A stretch of DNA of 64,000 bases, taken from Planctomycetota bacterium (GTDB taxonomy: Bacteria > Planctomycetota > Phycisphaerae > Phycisphaerales > SM1A02). Made by a program: the position numbers and the translations under genes. The notes beneath the pieces were generated by a model. That model was not told the DNA's origin. It saw only the letters and a list, made by a program, of their open reading frames with translations, and made no database searches. The stretch spans positions 19,052-83,051 of the forward strand of contig QWPW01000010.1 in the NCBI GenBank assembly GCA_003671025.1, in the 5' to 3' direction. This document shows positions 44,854 to 53,953 of the stretch, in pieces; within the stretch, counting starts at the first letter, position 1; every line of letters begins with the position of its first letter.

Positions 44854-45843
44854 ATGAACAAGCGATCATCAGCCATTGCCCTTGGACTTGCCATCGTGGC
44901 CGTGCTCGTGCTTTACAGCACGACTTACAGCGTGAACTTCCATGAGATCGCGATTCGTACCCGCTTTGGAGTTCCCGCGGGAGTCGAGCGCGACGCAGGT
45001 TTGCACTTCAAACTTCCCTTCTTCATCGACGCGGTCACCAAGATCGATCGGCGCAAGCAACTCGTCGAGAGTCCGCTGGTGCAGGCCTCGACGCGCGATG
45101 GTTTGCAAGTGGTGGTGCAGGCGTATCTCTTCTGGCAAGTGAAGTCCACCGACGCGGATGCGCAGGCGTTCTTCGTGAGTTACGGAGGTTCGCTCGAAGA
45201 CGCTTCGAAGGATCTCGAGCAAGCGCTCTCGGGCGCGGTGAAGGCTGTGGCGAGTTTTGATTTCGATGAACTCGTCGGTCCGCGCGCGCGCTTGGCCGAT
45301 GCCGAGAAAGCGATTCTCGCGGGCATCGAAGGCGCGAAGAAGACTGGTGTCGAACCGATCGCAGTGGGCTTGTCGCAAGTGGTTCTGCCGCAGAAGACCA
45401 CGGTGAGCGTGCTCTCGCGCATGGCCGAAGTGCAGAACACGTTGGCCAAGGTTGAATCCGCCAAAGCGAACTCGCAGGCCGAGGCGCTCAAGAGTCAAGC
45501 GAACAGTCAAGCCGACACCATTCGCGCGTTCGCCGCGCAGTGGGCCGCGCGCATCGAAGCGAAGGGCAATGAAGAAGCCGCGAGCTACTACAAGCGCATG
45601 AACGAACACGCGGAACTCGCGACGTTTCTCGCATGGATTGATGCGATGAAGGCGGGACTGCGCGGTTCCACGACATTCGTCGGTGACACCACGCGCGCGC
45701 CGTTCCATCTGCTCAACACTGATTCCAAACTTGACGCGAGCGGAATTCCCCAGCCGAGCGCGGGCGCGAGCGCCGAAACTTCGCCGAGCGCGGGCGCCGA
45801 AACTTCGCCGAACGCGAACACGAACGCGAGCGCGCAACCATGA
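44854..45843 (+). CDS. SPFH protein 2 (HflC/prohibitin-like)
   Basis: 329 aa. One N-terminal signal-anchor helix ('AIALGLAIVAVLVLYSTTY', residues about 7-25) then a complete SPFH domain: 'NFHEIAIRTRFGVPAG', 'GLHFKLPFFIDAVTKIDRR', 'STRDGLQVVVQAYLFWQV'. A helical region with 'SRMAEVQNTLAKVESAKANSQAEALKSQA' (in part) forms the coiled coil that in HflK/C builds the cage. C-terminus is low-complexity (SAGASAETSPSAG) encoded by an approximate 24-bp repeat. It resembles HflC but lacks HflK/HflC-FtsH context. The last ATG overlaps the next gene as ATGA. Confidence 0.85.
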   Translation: MNKRSSAIALGLAIVAVLVLYSTTYSVNFHEIAIRTRFGVPAGVERDAGLHFKLPFFIDAVTKIDRRKQLVESPLVQASTRDGLQVVVQAYLFWQVKSTDADAQAFFVSYGGSLEDASKDLEQALSGAVKAVASFDFDELVGPRARLADAEKAILAGIEGAKKTGVEPIAVGLSQVVLPQKTTVSVLSRMAEVQNTLAKVESAKANSQAEALKSQANSQADTIRAFAAQWAARIEAKGNEEAASYYKRMNEHAELATFLAWIDAMKAGLRGSTTFVGDTTRAPFHLLNTDSKLDASGIPQPSAGASAETSPSAGAETSPNANTNASAQP

Positions 45844-47306
45844 GCAGCGATTCTTCTGATCCGAGTGATCCAACAGATCCACTGAACGGACTCGCAGGCC
45901 GCGAAAGCGAGCATCGTCGTGCCGCGAGCGCGCGATTCGATGTCGCGAAAAAAGGCGGCACGGGTGACGCGATGGACATGCGCGACGCGCTCGATCCCGC
46001 GACGCACTCGTTGGGCGAGGCGCTCAAACTTTCCTATCGCATTCTCCAGTTGGGCATCGTCGCCCTCGTCGTGATGTTCCTCTTCTCTGGTGTGCAGTCG
46101 GTGCAAGAAGGTGACACGGGCGTGAAGACACTCTTCGGCGCCATCGCTGGTGCTGAAGGCGACGAACAACTCACGCCGGGGCTGCAGCCGTTCTGGCCCT
46201 ATCCCGTGGGCGATTTGGTGGTGTTCCCATCGCGGCACACGCTCTCGATGCATCGCGAGTTCTGGCCCGCGTCGCGCAGTCGCGGCGACATGCGTCCGCC
46301 GACCTTGCAAGAACAAATTGACGCGGCCGATCCCAATGCGGGACTCGCGCCGGGCGCCGACTTCTCGTTGCTCACGCGCGACGGCGACATTGCCCACGCG
46401 CAGTTTGAAGTGGAATACGTCGTCAGCGACGCGGTGAAGTTTCTCGAGATGACCGAGCCCACGAAGGCCGATCGCATCGTTGCGGCAGTGATGCGCCAAG
46501 GCGCCGTCGAAGCGGCGAGTTCGCTCACGCTCGCGGAGATCACCGACACGCGTGATCAACTCGGCCCCGCGGTGCGCGAGAGTGCGCAGCGTGTGCTTGA
46601 CCGTTTGGACTCGGGCATCGAGATCATGGCCGTGCGCGCGATTGAGCGCGTCGCGCCGCTGGCGGTGATGAATCGCTTTCGTGAAGTGCAGACCAGTCGC
46701 GAGAACTCGAAAACGTTTGTCGAAGTGGCGCGTCAAGCCGCGATCACTGAACTCACATCGATCGCGGGCGGCGAGGTCTATCTGGAGTTGTTGACGCTCA
46801 TTCGCCAATACGAAACCGCGTTGGATTCGAGCAATCCACTCGACTCGGAGAAGGTGTTGCTCGCGATCGGTGAACGCATGTCCGCGCCCGATGTCGGCGG
46901 CGAGATTGCGCGCACGGTGTTGCGCGCGAAAGCATCGGAGTCATCGATGTTGGCTCGCCTTGAGCGCGAGACGCAGCGCATCGATGGACTCGCGGCGAGC
47001 TTCCGCGACTCCAACGCGCAGATCGTGCAGCAACTCTGGCTCGATGCAGTGCGCGAGGTTTATCTCAATCCGCAAGCGGAAGTCTTCGCCGCGCCAAACG
47101 CGCTGGGCATGCTCAATCTGCGGATGGCGAGCTCGTCCGACATCATGCAGGACCGCCGCAATTCGGAGATCCAACGCAAGAAGGCGATCGAAGCCGCGCG
47201 CGCCGCCGGTGGGTACTACGCGCCGGGCACTGAGCAGATTTCCATCGGCAAGGGTGGCGGTCGCCGACTCAATCGCGACGCTCAAACAGGCTTCGGTCGA
47301 GACTGA
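45840..47306 (+). CDS. SPFH protein 3 (HflK-like)
   Basis: 488 aa. A Ser/Asp/Pro-rich N-terminus ('SSDSSDPSDPTDP'), one helix at about residues 65-85 ('YRILQLGIVALVVMFLFSGV'), then an SPFH domain ('VQEGDTGVKTLFGAI', 'LTPGLQPFWPYPVGDLVVFPS', 'TRDGDIAHAQFEVEYVVSD'). A long insertion inside the domain and a helical C-terminal half ('NRFREVQTSRENSKTFVEVARQAAITELTSI' in part) match the HflK layout. Ends 'GKGGGRRLNRDAQTGFGRD'. Translationally coupled to SPFH2, so the two likely form a heteromeric ring. Confidence 0.82.
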   Translation: MSSDSSDPSDPTDPLNGLAGRESEHRRAASARFDVAKKGGTGDAMDMRDALDPATHSLGEALKLSYRILQLGIVALVVMFLFSGVQSVQEGDTGVKTLFGAIAGAEGDEQLTPGLQPFWPYPVGDLVVFPSRHTLSMHREFWPASRSRGDMRPPTLQEQIDAADPNAGLAPGADFSLLTRDGDIAHAQFEVEYVVSDAVKFLEMTEPTKADRIVAAVMRQGAVEAASSLTLAEITDTRDQLGPAVRESAQRVLDRLDSGIEIMAVRAIERVAPLAVMNRFREVQTSRENSKTFVEVARQAAITELTSIAGGEVYLELLTLIRQYETALDSSNPLDSEKVLLAIGERMSAPDVGGEIARTVLRAKASESSMLARLERETQRIDGLAASFRDSNAQIVQQLWLDAVREVYLNPQAEVFAAPNALGMLNLRMASSSDIMQDRRNSEIQRKKAIEAARAAGGYYAPGTEQISIGKGGGRRLNRDAQTGFGRD

Positions 47307-47390
47307 CGAACTTGCATGTCGTCGCGCACGCACGATGCGTACAAAGACGCGCGTCGTTGCGCGCGACGCGCGATCTGGCTGAGATGTGAG

Positions 47391-47425
47391 ATGTGAGACG
47401 TGATGTGAGACGTGATGTGAGACGT
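47391..47425. repeat. 12-bp tandem repeat upstream of the ABC ATPase gene
   Basis: ATGTGAGACGTG repeated nearly three times (preceded by a related GAGATGTGAG), in the gap between SPFH3 and the ABC ATPase gene. Confidence 0.9.
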
Positions 47426-47453
47426 TGAATCGGAAACTTTGAGGCCCGCAGAT

Positions 47454-48737
47454 ATGAGCACGAATTCTTCGCGATCAGAAACCGACTCGCACCGCATCGT
47501 CGAGGCGACGGGACTCACCAAGACCTTCAGCGATTTCTGGATGCGCGCCACTGCGCGTGCTGTCGATGGCATCGACTTTCACATTGATCGTCACGAGATC
47601 TTTGGATTGCTCGGTCCCAACGGCTCGGGCAAGTCGACCACGATCAAGATGATTCTCGGATTGCTGCGCCGCACGCGCGGTCGATTGATTGTGTTTGGTC
47701 GCGATCCCTCCGATGTCTCGGTGAAGCGCCGCATCGGCTATCTGCCCGAAGAAACGTATCTCTATCGCTTTCTCAATCCCACAGAAACGCTCGACTACTA
47801 CGGCAAACTCTTTGGACTCGATCGCCGCATTCGTCGTCGTCGCACCGAAGAGTTGTTGGAAATGGTGGGACTCACGCAAGTCGCGCATCGACCTGCGGGC
47901 GAGTTTTCCAAAGGCATGGCGCGCCGCTTAGGACTCGCGCAAGCGTTGGTCAACGATCCCGAGTTACTCATTCTTGACGAGCCCACTTCGGGACTCGATC
48001 CCATCGGCACCAAGCAAGTCAAGGATCTCATTCTCGAACTCGGTCGTCGCGGCAAGACGATTTTGTTGACCTCGCACTTGCTCGCAGACGTCGAGCATGT
48101 GTGTGATCGCATGGTGATTCTCTACGGCGGAAAGGTTCGCGCGCAGGGCACAGGCGACGAGTTGCTTTCCGACAGCACGCAGACGCTCATTCGCACACCA
48201 CGACTCAACGACGCCACCATTCGCGCGGTCGAAGCAACCCTGCATCGCATGCAGAATGTTGCGATTGAGCGCGTCGATTCTCCGCGTCAAACGCTGGAAG
48301 AACTCTTTCTCGACATCGTCGAGCGCGCACGCGTCGAGCAGTTGGCCACCAGCGGCGCGCAGTCGGGCGGACGCATCGCATCCTTCTTGCAAGGCGATGG
48401 CACGAGCGCTACGGATGGCGAAGCAGGCACGGTGGTTGCGGATCTCATGAAGGATGTTGCGGCGAGTTCGAGTGCGTCAACGCTGGTGAACGCGAAGTCG
48501 CGCGACATCGCCAGTGCGGCGACTGATGCGAAGGCAGATGCGGCAGTGTTGGATGCATTGCTGCAGCCGCGCGCGCCTACGACCAGCAACGCGCCCGTCG
48601 TTCCAACTTCGAACACTCCAGCAAAGCCGACGAGTGCGGATCTCGATCGCGGCGTGATCGATTCGTTGCTCGGCGACGTGCAATCTTCGAACGACAAGCA
48701 GCACAACCAGAACGACAGCAACGGAGACAAGAAGTGA
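47454..48737 (+). CDS. ABC transporter ATPase with long C-terminal extension
   Basis: 427 aa; an ABC-2-type exporter ATPase (CcmA/NatA-like) occupies the first about 310. 'LLGPNGSGKSTTIKMILGLLRR' Walker A, 'IGYLPEETYLYRFLNPTETLDYYGKL' (in part), signature 'FSKGMARRLGLAQAL', Walker B 'LLILDEPTSGLDP', switch His in 'LLTSHLLADVEHVCDRMV'. The last about 115 residues are a low-complexity Ala/Ser/Asp/Thr-rich tail ending 'NDKQHNQNDSNGDKK', not part of the fold. Start MSTNSSRSETD (47454). Coupled by GTGA to the membrane subunit downstream. Confidence 0.92.
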   Translation: MSTNSSRSETDSHRIVEATGLTKTFSDFWMRATARAVDGIDFHIDRHEIFGLLGPNGSGKSTTIKMILGLLRRTRGRLIVFGRDPSDVSVKRRIGYLPEETYLYRFLNPTETLDYYGKLFGLDRRIRRRRTEELLEMVGLTQVAHRPAGEFSKGMARRLGLAQALVNDPELLILDEPTSGLDPIGTKQVKDLILELGRRGKTILLTSHLLADVEHVCDRMVILYGGKVRAQGTGDELLSDSTQTLIRTPRLNDATIRAVEATLHRMQNVAIERVDSPRQTLEELFLDIVERARVEQLATSGAQSGGRIASFLQGDGTSATDGEAGTVVADLMKDVAASSSASTLVNAKSRDIASAATDAKADAAVLDALLQPRAPTTSNAPVVPTSNTPAKPTSADLDRGVIDSLLGDVQSSNDKQHNQNDSNGDKK

Positions 48738-50803
48738 GCGAAGGCGTGAGCGCATTCTCGCGTCTTCAAACGCGCGTCAGTGATCTCGGTCGCAACCGCC
48801 GATTTTGCATCGCCGTGGCCAGCGTGTTTGCACTCGTGCTCATCACCGTGGGCGCGCTCGTGTATCGCGAAGCCGCGCGCATGCATCACTTCACCCAGGT
48901 CGTGCCGCCGTTGCTCAAGCAAGCGAATCTCCTCACCAAAGAGGCAGTCGCGCTTGAGCTCACCGAGAAGGGCACGCTCACCGTCGCGGGTGAAACCATC
49001 GGTGACATCGCGTTGCAGGCGCGCTTGCAACGACTCTTCAACGAAGCGGGCACCATCGACGGCATCGCCGAAGCCGCGAGCATCTTGGTGAGCAGCGCGC
49101 GACCGCAATGGTTGCCCGGCGCGTTTGTGGATGAGCCATGGCTCGTGATCGCAGGAATCACCATCGCGGTGGCGATCGTGTCGTTCGCATGCGCGAGCGA
49201 GCTCGCCATCGCGCTCATTGGAGTCACGCTCGCGAGTGCGATGTTGTGGTGGATCGGTATCGCTGCGGATCGCCCGAGTTTGGCGATTAGTCTCACCAGC
49301 ATTCCCTTGTTTCTCTTCGCCTTCGCGGTGTGCGTGCATGGGTGTCTGACGCTGCTCGATCGCGCGAGCCCGATCTTCGCCATCGCGGGCGGCGTTGTTC
49401 GTGAAGCAATGCGCATGAAGATCGCCGTGGCATTCGCGGCGGTCGCGCTCATCACCATTCCGCTGCTGCCGCAATGGATCGATCCCACGCAGCCGCTGCG
49501 CTATCAAGTGCAGACTTATCTCTCACGCTCGATGGACGTGATGTACCTCGTGTGTACGTTTCTTACTGTGTTTCTCGGATGCGCCACGGTTGCGTTTGAG
49601 ATTCGCGATCGTCAAGCATGGCTCACGCTGACCAAGCCGGTGTCGCGCCTTTCGTGGTTGGTGGGAAAGTGGCTGGGACTGCTGATGATCAACGCGGCGA
49701 TTCTCGCGGTGGCGACGTTGGCCATGTACGCGTTCTTGGTTCAAGTGCGATCACGCCCCGCGCAAGACATTCTCGATGCACTCGCGGTTGAAGATGAAGT
49801 GTTGGTCGCGCGCATCGGCGGTGTCCCCGACTTCACGCGCATGGCGGGCGAGGAATTGCAGGCCGCAGTTGAAGCGGAGATGAAGTCGGACCCGAACATC
49901 CGCGCCGATCTCGCCGACGGAACGCGCACAGAAATCGAAGTCAAGAAACAACTCGCGCGCACCATCATCGAATCGAACCTCAAATCACAGCGCTCCATTT
50001 CGCCAGGCTCAGAGCGCGTGTACACATTTACCGGCCTCGGTGACTCGCGAACAAGCGGCGCCAATCTCGCGCTGCGCTACAAGTTTTTCTCTGGCGAGAG
50101 TGATCCCAACGAAAGCTACCCCGTCATCTTTGTGTTCGGCGAAGGCGAAGAGGAGAGTTGGTCCGATCGCAAGTTCATCGCCGCGCAGACCAACGTCATC
50201 GCGGTGCCCGGCGCATGCGTTACCGCCAATGGAACCATCAAGATCAAGATCATCAACGCGGGCTTCAACCAAGAAGCGCGCGAAGGGCAGAATCCGTATT
50301 ACCCGGGAAACAGCACGATTGCGTTTGATCCCGATGGACTCGAGTTGCTCTATCGCGTCGGTGGCTTTGGCGAAAATCTTCTTCGCGCGCAGTGCGTGAA
50401 CCTGCTCAAGATTTCATTCTTGGCCATGCTCGCGGTGACCTGCGCGTCGATCCTCAATTTCCCTGTCGCATGCTTGGTGGTGTTCTCAGTGTTCGCGGCA
50501 GGATCCATCGGTCCGTTCCTCGCGACCAGCGTTGACGAGTATCACATCCGCACCGAGAGCGTGGGCCTCAAGGTGTTCGAGTTCATCATCCGCAGCGTGG
50601 CGGGCGCGACCGAATTTTCCGTGCGCGCCTTCGGTGAAGCGCGCGCCAATGGACCACTGGTCGAAGGTCGTTTGATCTCGTGGTGGGATGTGGGGCGCAC
50701 CTTCATACTTATTGGTGTCGCGTGGTCAGGTGTGCTGCTCGTGCTTGGTTTCACCGCGTTCCGCCGCAAAGAATTGGCCATCTACAGCGGGCAGGGAGGT
50801 TGA
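48734..50803 (+). CDS. Large ABC-2-like permease with extracytoplasmic domain
   Basis: 689 aa. Helices: one near residues 24-44 ('IAVASVFALVLITVGALVY'), a cluster at about 140-270, the ABC-2 core 'MYLVCTFLTVFLGCATVAFEIRD' to 'LTKPVSRLSWLVGKWLGLLMINAAI', and a last group at about 540-680. Between them lies an extracytoplasmic region of about 200 residues with 'GSERVYTFTGLGDSRTSGANLALRYKFFSGESDP' (in part), which looks like a beta-rich domain. The core resembles the 41178-42215 permease. It pairs with the upstream ATPase and is followed 1 nt later by the next gene's ATG. Confidence 0.8.
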   Translation: MSEGVSAFSRLQTRVSDLGRNRRFCIAVASVFALVLITVGALVYREAARMHHFTQVVPPLLKQANLLTKEAVALELTEKGTLTVAGETIGDIALQARLQRLFNEAGTIDGIAEAASILVSSARPQWLPGAFVDEPWLVIAGITIAVAIVSFACASELAIALIGVTLASAMLWWIGIAADRPSLAISLTSIPLFLFAFAVCVHGCLTLLDRASPIFAIAGGVVREAMRMKIAVAFAAVALITIPLLPQWIDPTQPLRYQVQTYLSRSMDVMYLVCTFLTVFLGCATVAFEIRDRQAWLTLTKPVSRLSWLVGKWLGLLMINAAILAVATLAMYAFLVQVRSRPAQDILDALAVEDEVLVARIGGVPDFTRMAGEELQAAVEAEMKSDPNIRADLADGTRTEIEVKKQLARTIIESNLKSQRSISPGSERVYTFTGLGDSRTSGANLALRYKFFSGESDPNESYPVIFVFGEGEEESWSDRKFIAAQTNVIAVPGACVTANGTIKIKIINAGFNQEAREGQNPYYPGNSTIAFDPDGLELLYRVGGFGENLLRAQCVNLLKISFLAMLAVTCASILNFPVACLVVFSVFAAGSIGPFLATSVDEYHIRTESVGLKVFEFIIRSVAGATEFSVRAFGEARANGPLVEGRLISWWDVGRTFILIGVAWSGVLLVLGFTAFRRKELAIYSGQGG

Positions 50804-50804
50804 T

Positions 50805-52763
50805 ATGAGCGACCGACTTGTTCAAACAATTGCGTTGTGCACCTTGGCCGCTGGCATCACCGCCGCGGGTTTGCTGCAGCCAAAGATGATGGCGATTTCC
50901 GATCGCGATCAGTTGCGCTACACCGACATCTCGGTGGACGGCGCTCCTCCGATCGTGGCCATCGGCACGGCCATCGGCGCACTGCGCGGATTGATCGTCG
51001 ACTACTTGTGGATCAAGGTCACCATCCAAAAGGAAAAAGGACTGCTCTACGAAGTGATGGCCGATGCCGATCTCATCACCAAGTTGCAGCCGCGCTTTCC
51101 TGAAGTGTGGTCCTTCCATGGCCACAACATGGCCTACAACATTTCGGTGATGACCAACACGCCCGAAGAGCGTTGGTCCTGGGTCAACGCGGGTATCAAT
51201 TTGGTGCGCGATAAGGGGATTCGTTACAACCCCAACGACTTGGTGCTGCACAAGGAACTTGCGTTCTGGTTCTCGCACAAGATCGATGGACTCGCCGACG
51301 ACGCGCATCTCTATTACAAGCGACAGTTCGCGCGCGAGTGGCACTACCTCTTGGGTCCAGTTCCGTTTGACTACGAGCAGCGCAAGACGTGGATCAAAGA
51401 CATCGCCGATGCGCCAGGCACGCTCGCAGAGCTGTACGTGAAAGTGCCTGGAACCGAGGCGTTTCTCGCTGATTTGCAAGCGCGCCTCGCGCCGCTGGGC
51501 CCGCGCTACGCCTTCGCGATGGACAAACGTTTCTTGATGCTCGAGGGTGAATGGGCGTCGCGACAAGCATCGCCCTACGCGCAGTTGCTCGGCATCAAAG
51601 CGATGAACGAAGAGGCGGCGTCGCTCGTCGGTGTGTTTGATGCGACCTTCGGTGATGTTGCGCGCAAGCCGCTCGCCGACGCGCTCATCGCCACCGTGCG
51701 CAAACGCGTGTTGCTCGATTCATACAACATGGATCCGCAACTGATGTACGAGTACACCCGCGACACGGGGCCACTCGATTGGCGTCATGCTGCGTCGCAC
51801 GCGCTGTATTGGGCGCGTCGCGGCAACGAACTCGGTGCTCATCGCATCACGCAAGACAAGGACATCTACAAAGCGATCAACAACGATCGCATCGAAATCC
51901 AGGCGATGCAGGCGTTGGGCCGTTCGGGGTTGGTGAACTTCGATCCCTTCAGCGGCGACAACGTGACGCGACTCAACGACTCGCGTTGGATCAAGTCCGT
52001 CGATCGATATTTCCAAACGCTGTACGACCGTCATTTCGAAGTGCGCGGCGGTGGCGCGGACACGTTCACTGACTTCCATGAGAACTTCATGAAGGGCGCG
52101 GTGCGCGAGCTCTATCACGCGGGAGATGTTGACGGCGCGCAGTTGGTGCTCGAACGTCTCGACCGACTTTACGGCAGCGGTGGTGCGGTGCCGAACGCGA
52201 CGTACCAGCGCCCACTGCGGGATTTCGTGCAGGAAATCACCTACGGCGAATACGAGATGCAGCCCGAAGTCGCGCGCAGCGATGTGTTCTCTGTGCTTGA
52301 GCGTGGCTTCCGTGAAGGACTGCTGCTCGAGAACGAGCAGGTGCTCAAAGAAGCACTCGAGTTCGCGCGCGATCTCACGAAGTACTTCCGCGAAGCGCGC
52401 TACAACGACTTCGTCAACAAGTTTGGCGAAGGGCGCATGAAGGATCTCTTAGGCGAGTTGGACGATTCAATTCCTGCAGTGCTCAAGAAGGTCGTGCTCG
52501 AAACTTCGCAACCGTTGCTTGATCGCATGGTCATCTACCGCAAGGCTCCCGAAGATTTGCGCGCGCTCATCTACGACGAAGTGATGCCGATTCTCAAACA
52601 AGAGTTTGAGCAGAGCCGACTCGTGGGAATGGGTCGCACCTTTGACGACATCATGCCCGCGCCTCCTGGTCTTGAAGAAGCACGCCAAGCACGCGCCGAA
52701 AAAGTCAAAGCGCGCGAAGCCGCACGCGAGGCCGAAGGTCGTTCGAACGCGGAGACAAAATAG
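50805..52763 (+). CDS. Large membrane-anchored hypothetical protein of the SPFH-ABC locus
   Basis: 652 aa. One N-terminal helix ('TIALCTLAAGITAAGLL', residues about 7-23), then a mostly helical extracytoplasmic protein with TPR-like stretches: 'MADADLITKLQPRFPEVWSFHGHNMAYN' (in part), 'ERWSWVNAGINLVRDKGIRYNPNDLVLHKELAFWF' (in part). The C-terminus is a charged helix ('EEARQARAEKVKAREAAREAEG'). I do not recognise a named family. An excellent ribosome site (GGGAGG, 7 nt spacing) supports ATG 50805. Placement directly behind the permease suggests it is the locus's extracytoplasmic partner. The stop codon lies in a 21-bp tandem repeat. Confidence 0.75.
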   Translation: MSDRLVQTIALCTLAAGITAAGLLQPKMMAISDRDQLRYTDISVDGAPPIVAIGTAIGALRGLIVDYLWIKVTIQKEKGLLYEVMADADLITKLQPRFPEVWSFHGHNMAYNISVMTNTPEERWSWVNAGINLVRDKGIRYNPNDLVLHKELAFWFSHKIDGLADDAHLYYKRQFAREWHYLLGPVPFDYEQRKTWIKDIADAPGTLAELYVKVPGTEAFLADLQARLAPLGPRYAFAMDKRFLMLEGEWASRQASPYAQLLGIKAMNEEAASLVGVFDATFGDVARKPLADALIATVRKRVLLDSYNMDPQLMYEYTRDTGPLDWRHAASHALYWARRGNELGAHRITQDKDIYKAINNDRIEIQAMQALGRSGLVNFDPFSGDNVTRLNDSRWIKSVDRYFQTLYDRHFEVRGGGADTFTDFHENFMKGAVRELYHAGDVDGAQLVLERLDRLYGSGGAVPNATYQRPLRDFVQEITYGEYEMQPEVARSDVFSVLERGFREGLLLENEQVLKEALEFARDLTKYFREARYNDFVNKFGEGRMKDLLGELDDSIPAVLKKVVLETSQPLLDRMVIYRKAPEDLRALIYDEVMPILKQEFEQSRLVGMGRTFDDIMPAPPGLEEARQARAEKVKAREAAREAEGRSNAETK

Positions 52764-52844
52764 CGGAGCGTGAGAGGTACGTAGCGGAGCGTGAAAGGTA
52801 CGTAGCGCAGCGTGAAAGCTACGTAGCGCAGCGCAAAAGCTACG
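52761..52844. repeat. 21-bp tandem repeat, four copies, starting at the stop codon
   Basis: TAGCGGAGCGTGAGAGGTACG and three further copies with a few substitutions. Each unit begins with TAG, the first being the stop of the hypothetical gene, so all four are in frame. Confidence 0.95.
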
Positions 52845-52964
52845 CGCAAGTCGGTGACCACTGCCTGCGCGGTGCGCCTGAACAAACTCAGAGCGCATCG
52901 CGTCATGCGTGCATGATCTGTGTCGATGCTGCACTGTTCGCAGTGCGTGCGTTAGAGTGCGTCG

Positions 52965-53621
52965 ATGCGCATTCCTCCTGCAATTCTCGCCATTGGACGC
53001 AACTACGCCGATCACGCCGCTGAGATGGGCGGCAAGACCGACGAGCGTCCGATGATGTTCATGAAGAACCCAGCGTGCGTCTGTGGCAACGGCGACATCA
53101 TTCGCATTCCCACGATTTGCCTCGAGAACGGGCCGCAAGTTGATTACGAAGGTGAACTCGCGGTGGAGATCGCGCGCGACTGCCGTGATGTCGCGCAGAG
53201 CGACGCGGCGAGCGTGATCGCGGGATATCGCGTGGCCAATGATGTGAGCGCGCGTTGGTGGCAGAAGTCTGGTTCAGGCGGACAGTTCTCGCGCGGCAAG
53301 AGCTTCGACACGTTTTGTCCCATGTCGGAGTTGGTGCCCACTAAGGCTGTTGGCGATGTGCAAGACCTCGACATCGAAACGATTCTCAACGGCACCCGCG
53401 TGCAACACGCGAACACTCGCTTGATGGTGTTTTCGGTGCACTTTCTGATCGCGGAACTTTCGCGCTCGATGACGTTGCTCGCTGGAACCATCATCCTCAC
53501 GGGAACTCCAGCAGGAGTTGGCGCGGGTCGTACGCCGCCGCTCTTCCTCAAAGATGGCGACACCATCGAAGTGCGCATCGCGCGCGTCGGACACTTGGTG
53601 AACACTGTGCGGCAAGAGTGA
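52965..53621 (+). CDS. Fumarylacetoacetate hydrolase family protein
   Basis: 218-aa metal-dependent C-C hydrolase or decarboxylase of the FAH/acylpyruvase group, cytosolic. 'ILAIGRNYADHAAEMG', 'MMFMKNPACV', the metal site 'VDYEGELAVEIAR', 'AGYRVANDVSARWWQKS', 'GKSFDTFCPMSELV' and 'ILTGTPAGVG' are all canonical. The short single-domain length matches YcgM/FAHD1-type enzymes (acylpyruvate hydrolysis or oxaloacetate decarboxylation); the substrate cannot be decided from sequence. ATG at 52965. Converges with yidD. Confidence 0.9.
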   Translation: MRIPPAILAIGRNYADHAAEMGGKTDERPMMFMKNPACVCGNGDIIRIPTICLENGPQVDYEGELAVEIARDCRDVAQSDAASVIAGYRVANDVSARWWQKSGSGGQFSRGKSFDTFCPMSELVPTKAVGDVQDLDIETILNGTRVQHANTRLMVFSVHFLIAELSRSMTLLAGTIILTGTPAGVGAGRTPPLFLKDGDTIEVRIARVGHLVNTVRQE

Positions 53622-53632
53622 CGCGGCAGTTC

Positions 53633-53953
53633 TCAGCGCGACGGCACCGGATCATCGCCCTGACCGCCCCACGGATGGCAGCGGATGAGACGACGCAATG
53701 TGAGCGCGCTGCCGCGCCAAGCGCCATGCACACGCAGCGCTTCGATGCCATAGAACGAGCAACTCGGAGTGAATCGACACTGTCCGCCGAGCAGCGGACC
53801 GAGCACGATTTGATATCCGCGCACTGACGCAATCAGTGCGCGCGCGGCGAGTCCGGTGCGTCGGGCGTCGTCGTGCTCGGCGTTGCTGACGGCATCGCTG
53901 CACGCGCATCCGCGTCGCTGGCATTGATCTTTCGATGCATTCGTTTCATCCAT
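53633..53953 (-). CDS. yidD: Membrane protein insertion efficiency factor YidD
   Basis: Small amphipathic protein that aids YidC-mediated insertion, membrane-peripheral. 'YQIVLGPLLGGQCRFTPSCSFYGIEALRVHGAWRGSALTLRRLIRCHPWGGQGDDPVP' contains the family motif of conserved cysteines and 'RCHPWGGxGxDPVP'. The ORF begins at 53953 but overlaps the rnpA 3' end by about 120 nt; YidD proteins usually begin about 10-15 residues before 'YQ', so the true start is probably near 53830-53860 at a non-ATG codon. The first about 35 residues are unconvincing. Follows rnpA, as usual. Confidence 0.85.
   Translation of the reverse strand: MDETNASKDQCQRRGCACSDAVSNAEHDDARRTGLAARALIASVRGYQIVLGPLLGGQCRFTPSCSFYGIEALRVHGAWRGSALTLRRLIRCHPWGGQGDDPVPSR

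Noticed and set aside
48287-49507. 406-aa minus-strand ORF across the ABC ATPase/permease junction
   Set aside because: Arg/His-rich shadow of two supported plus-strand genes.
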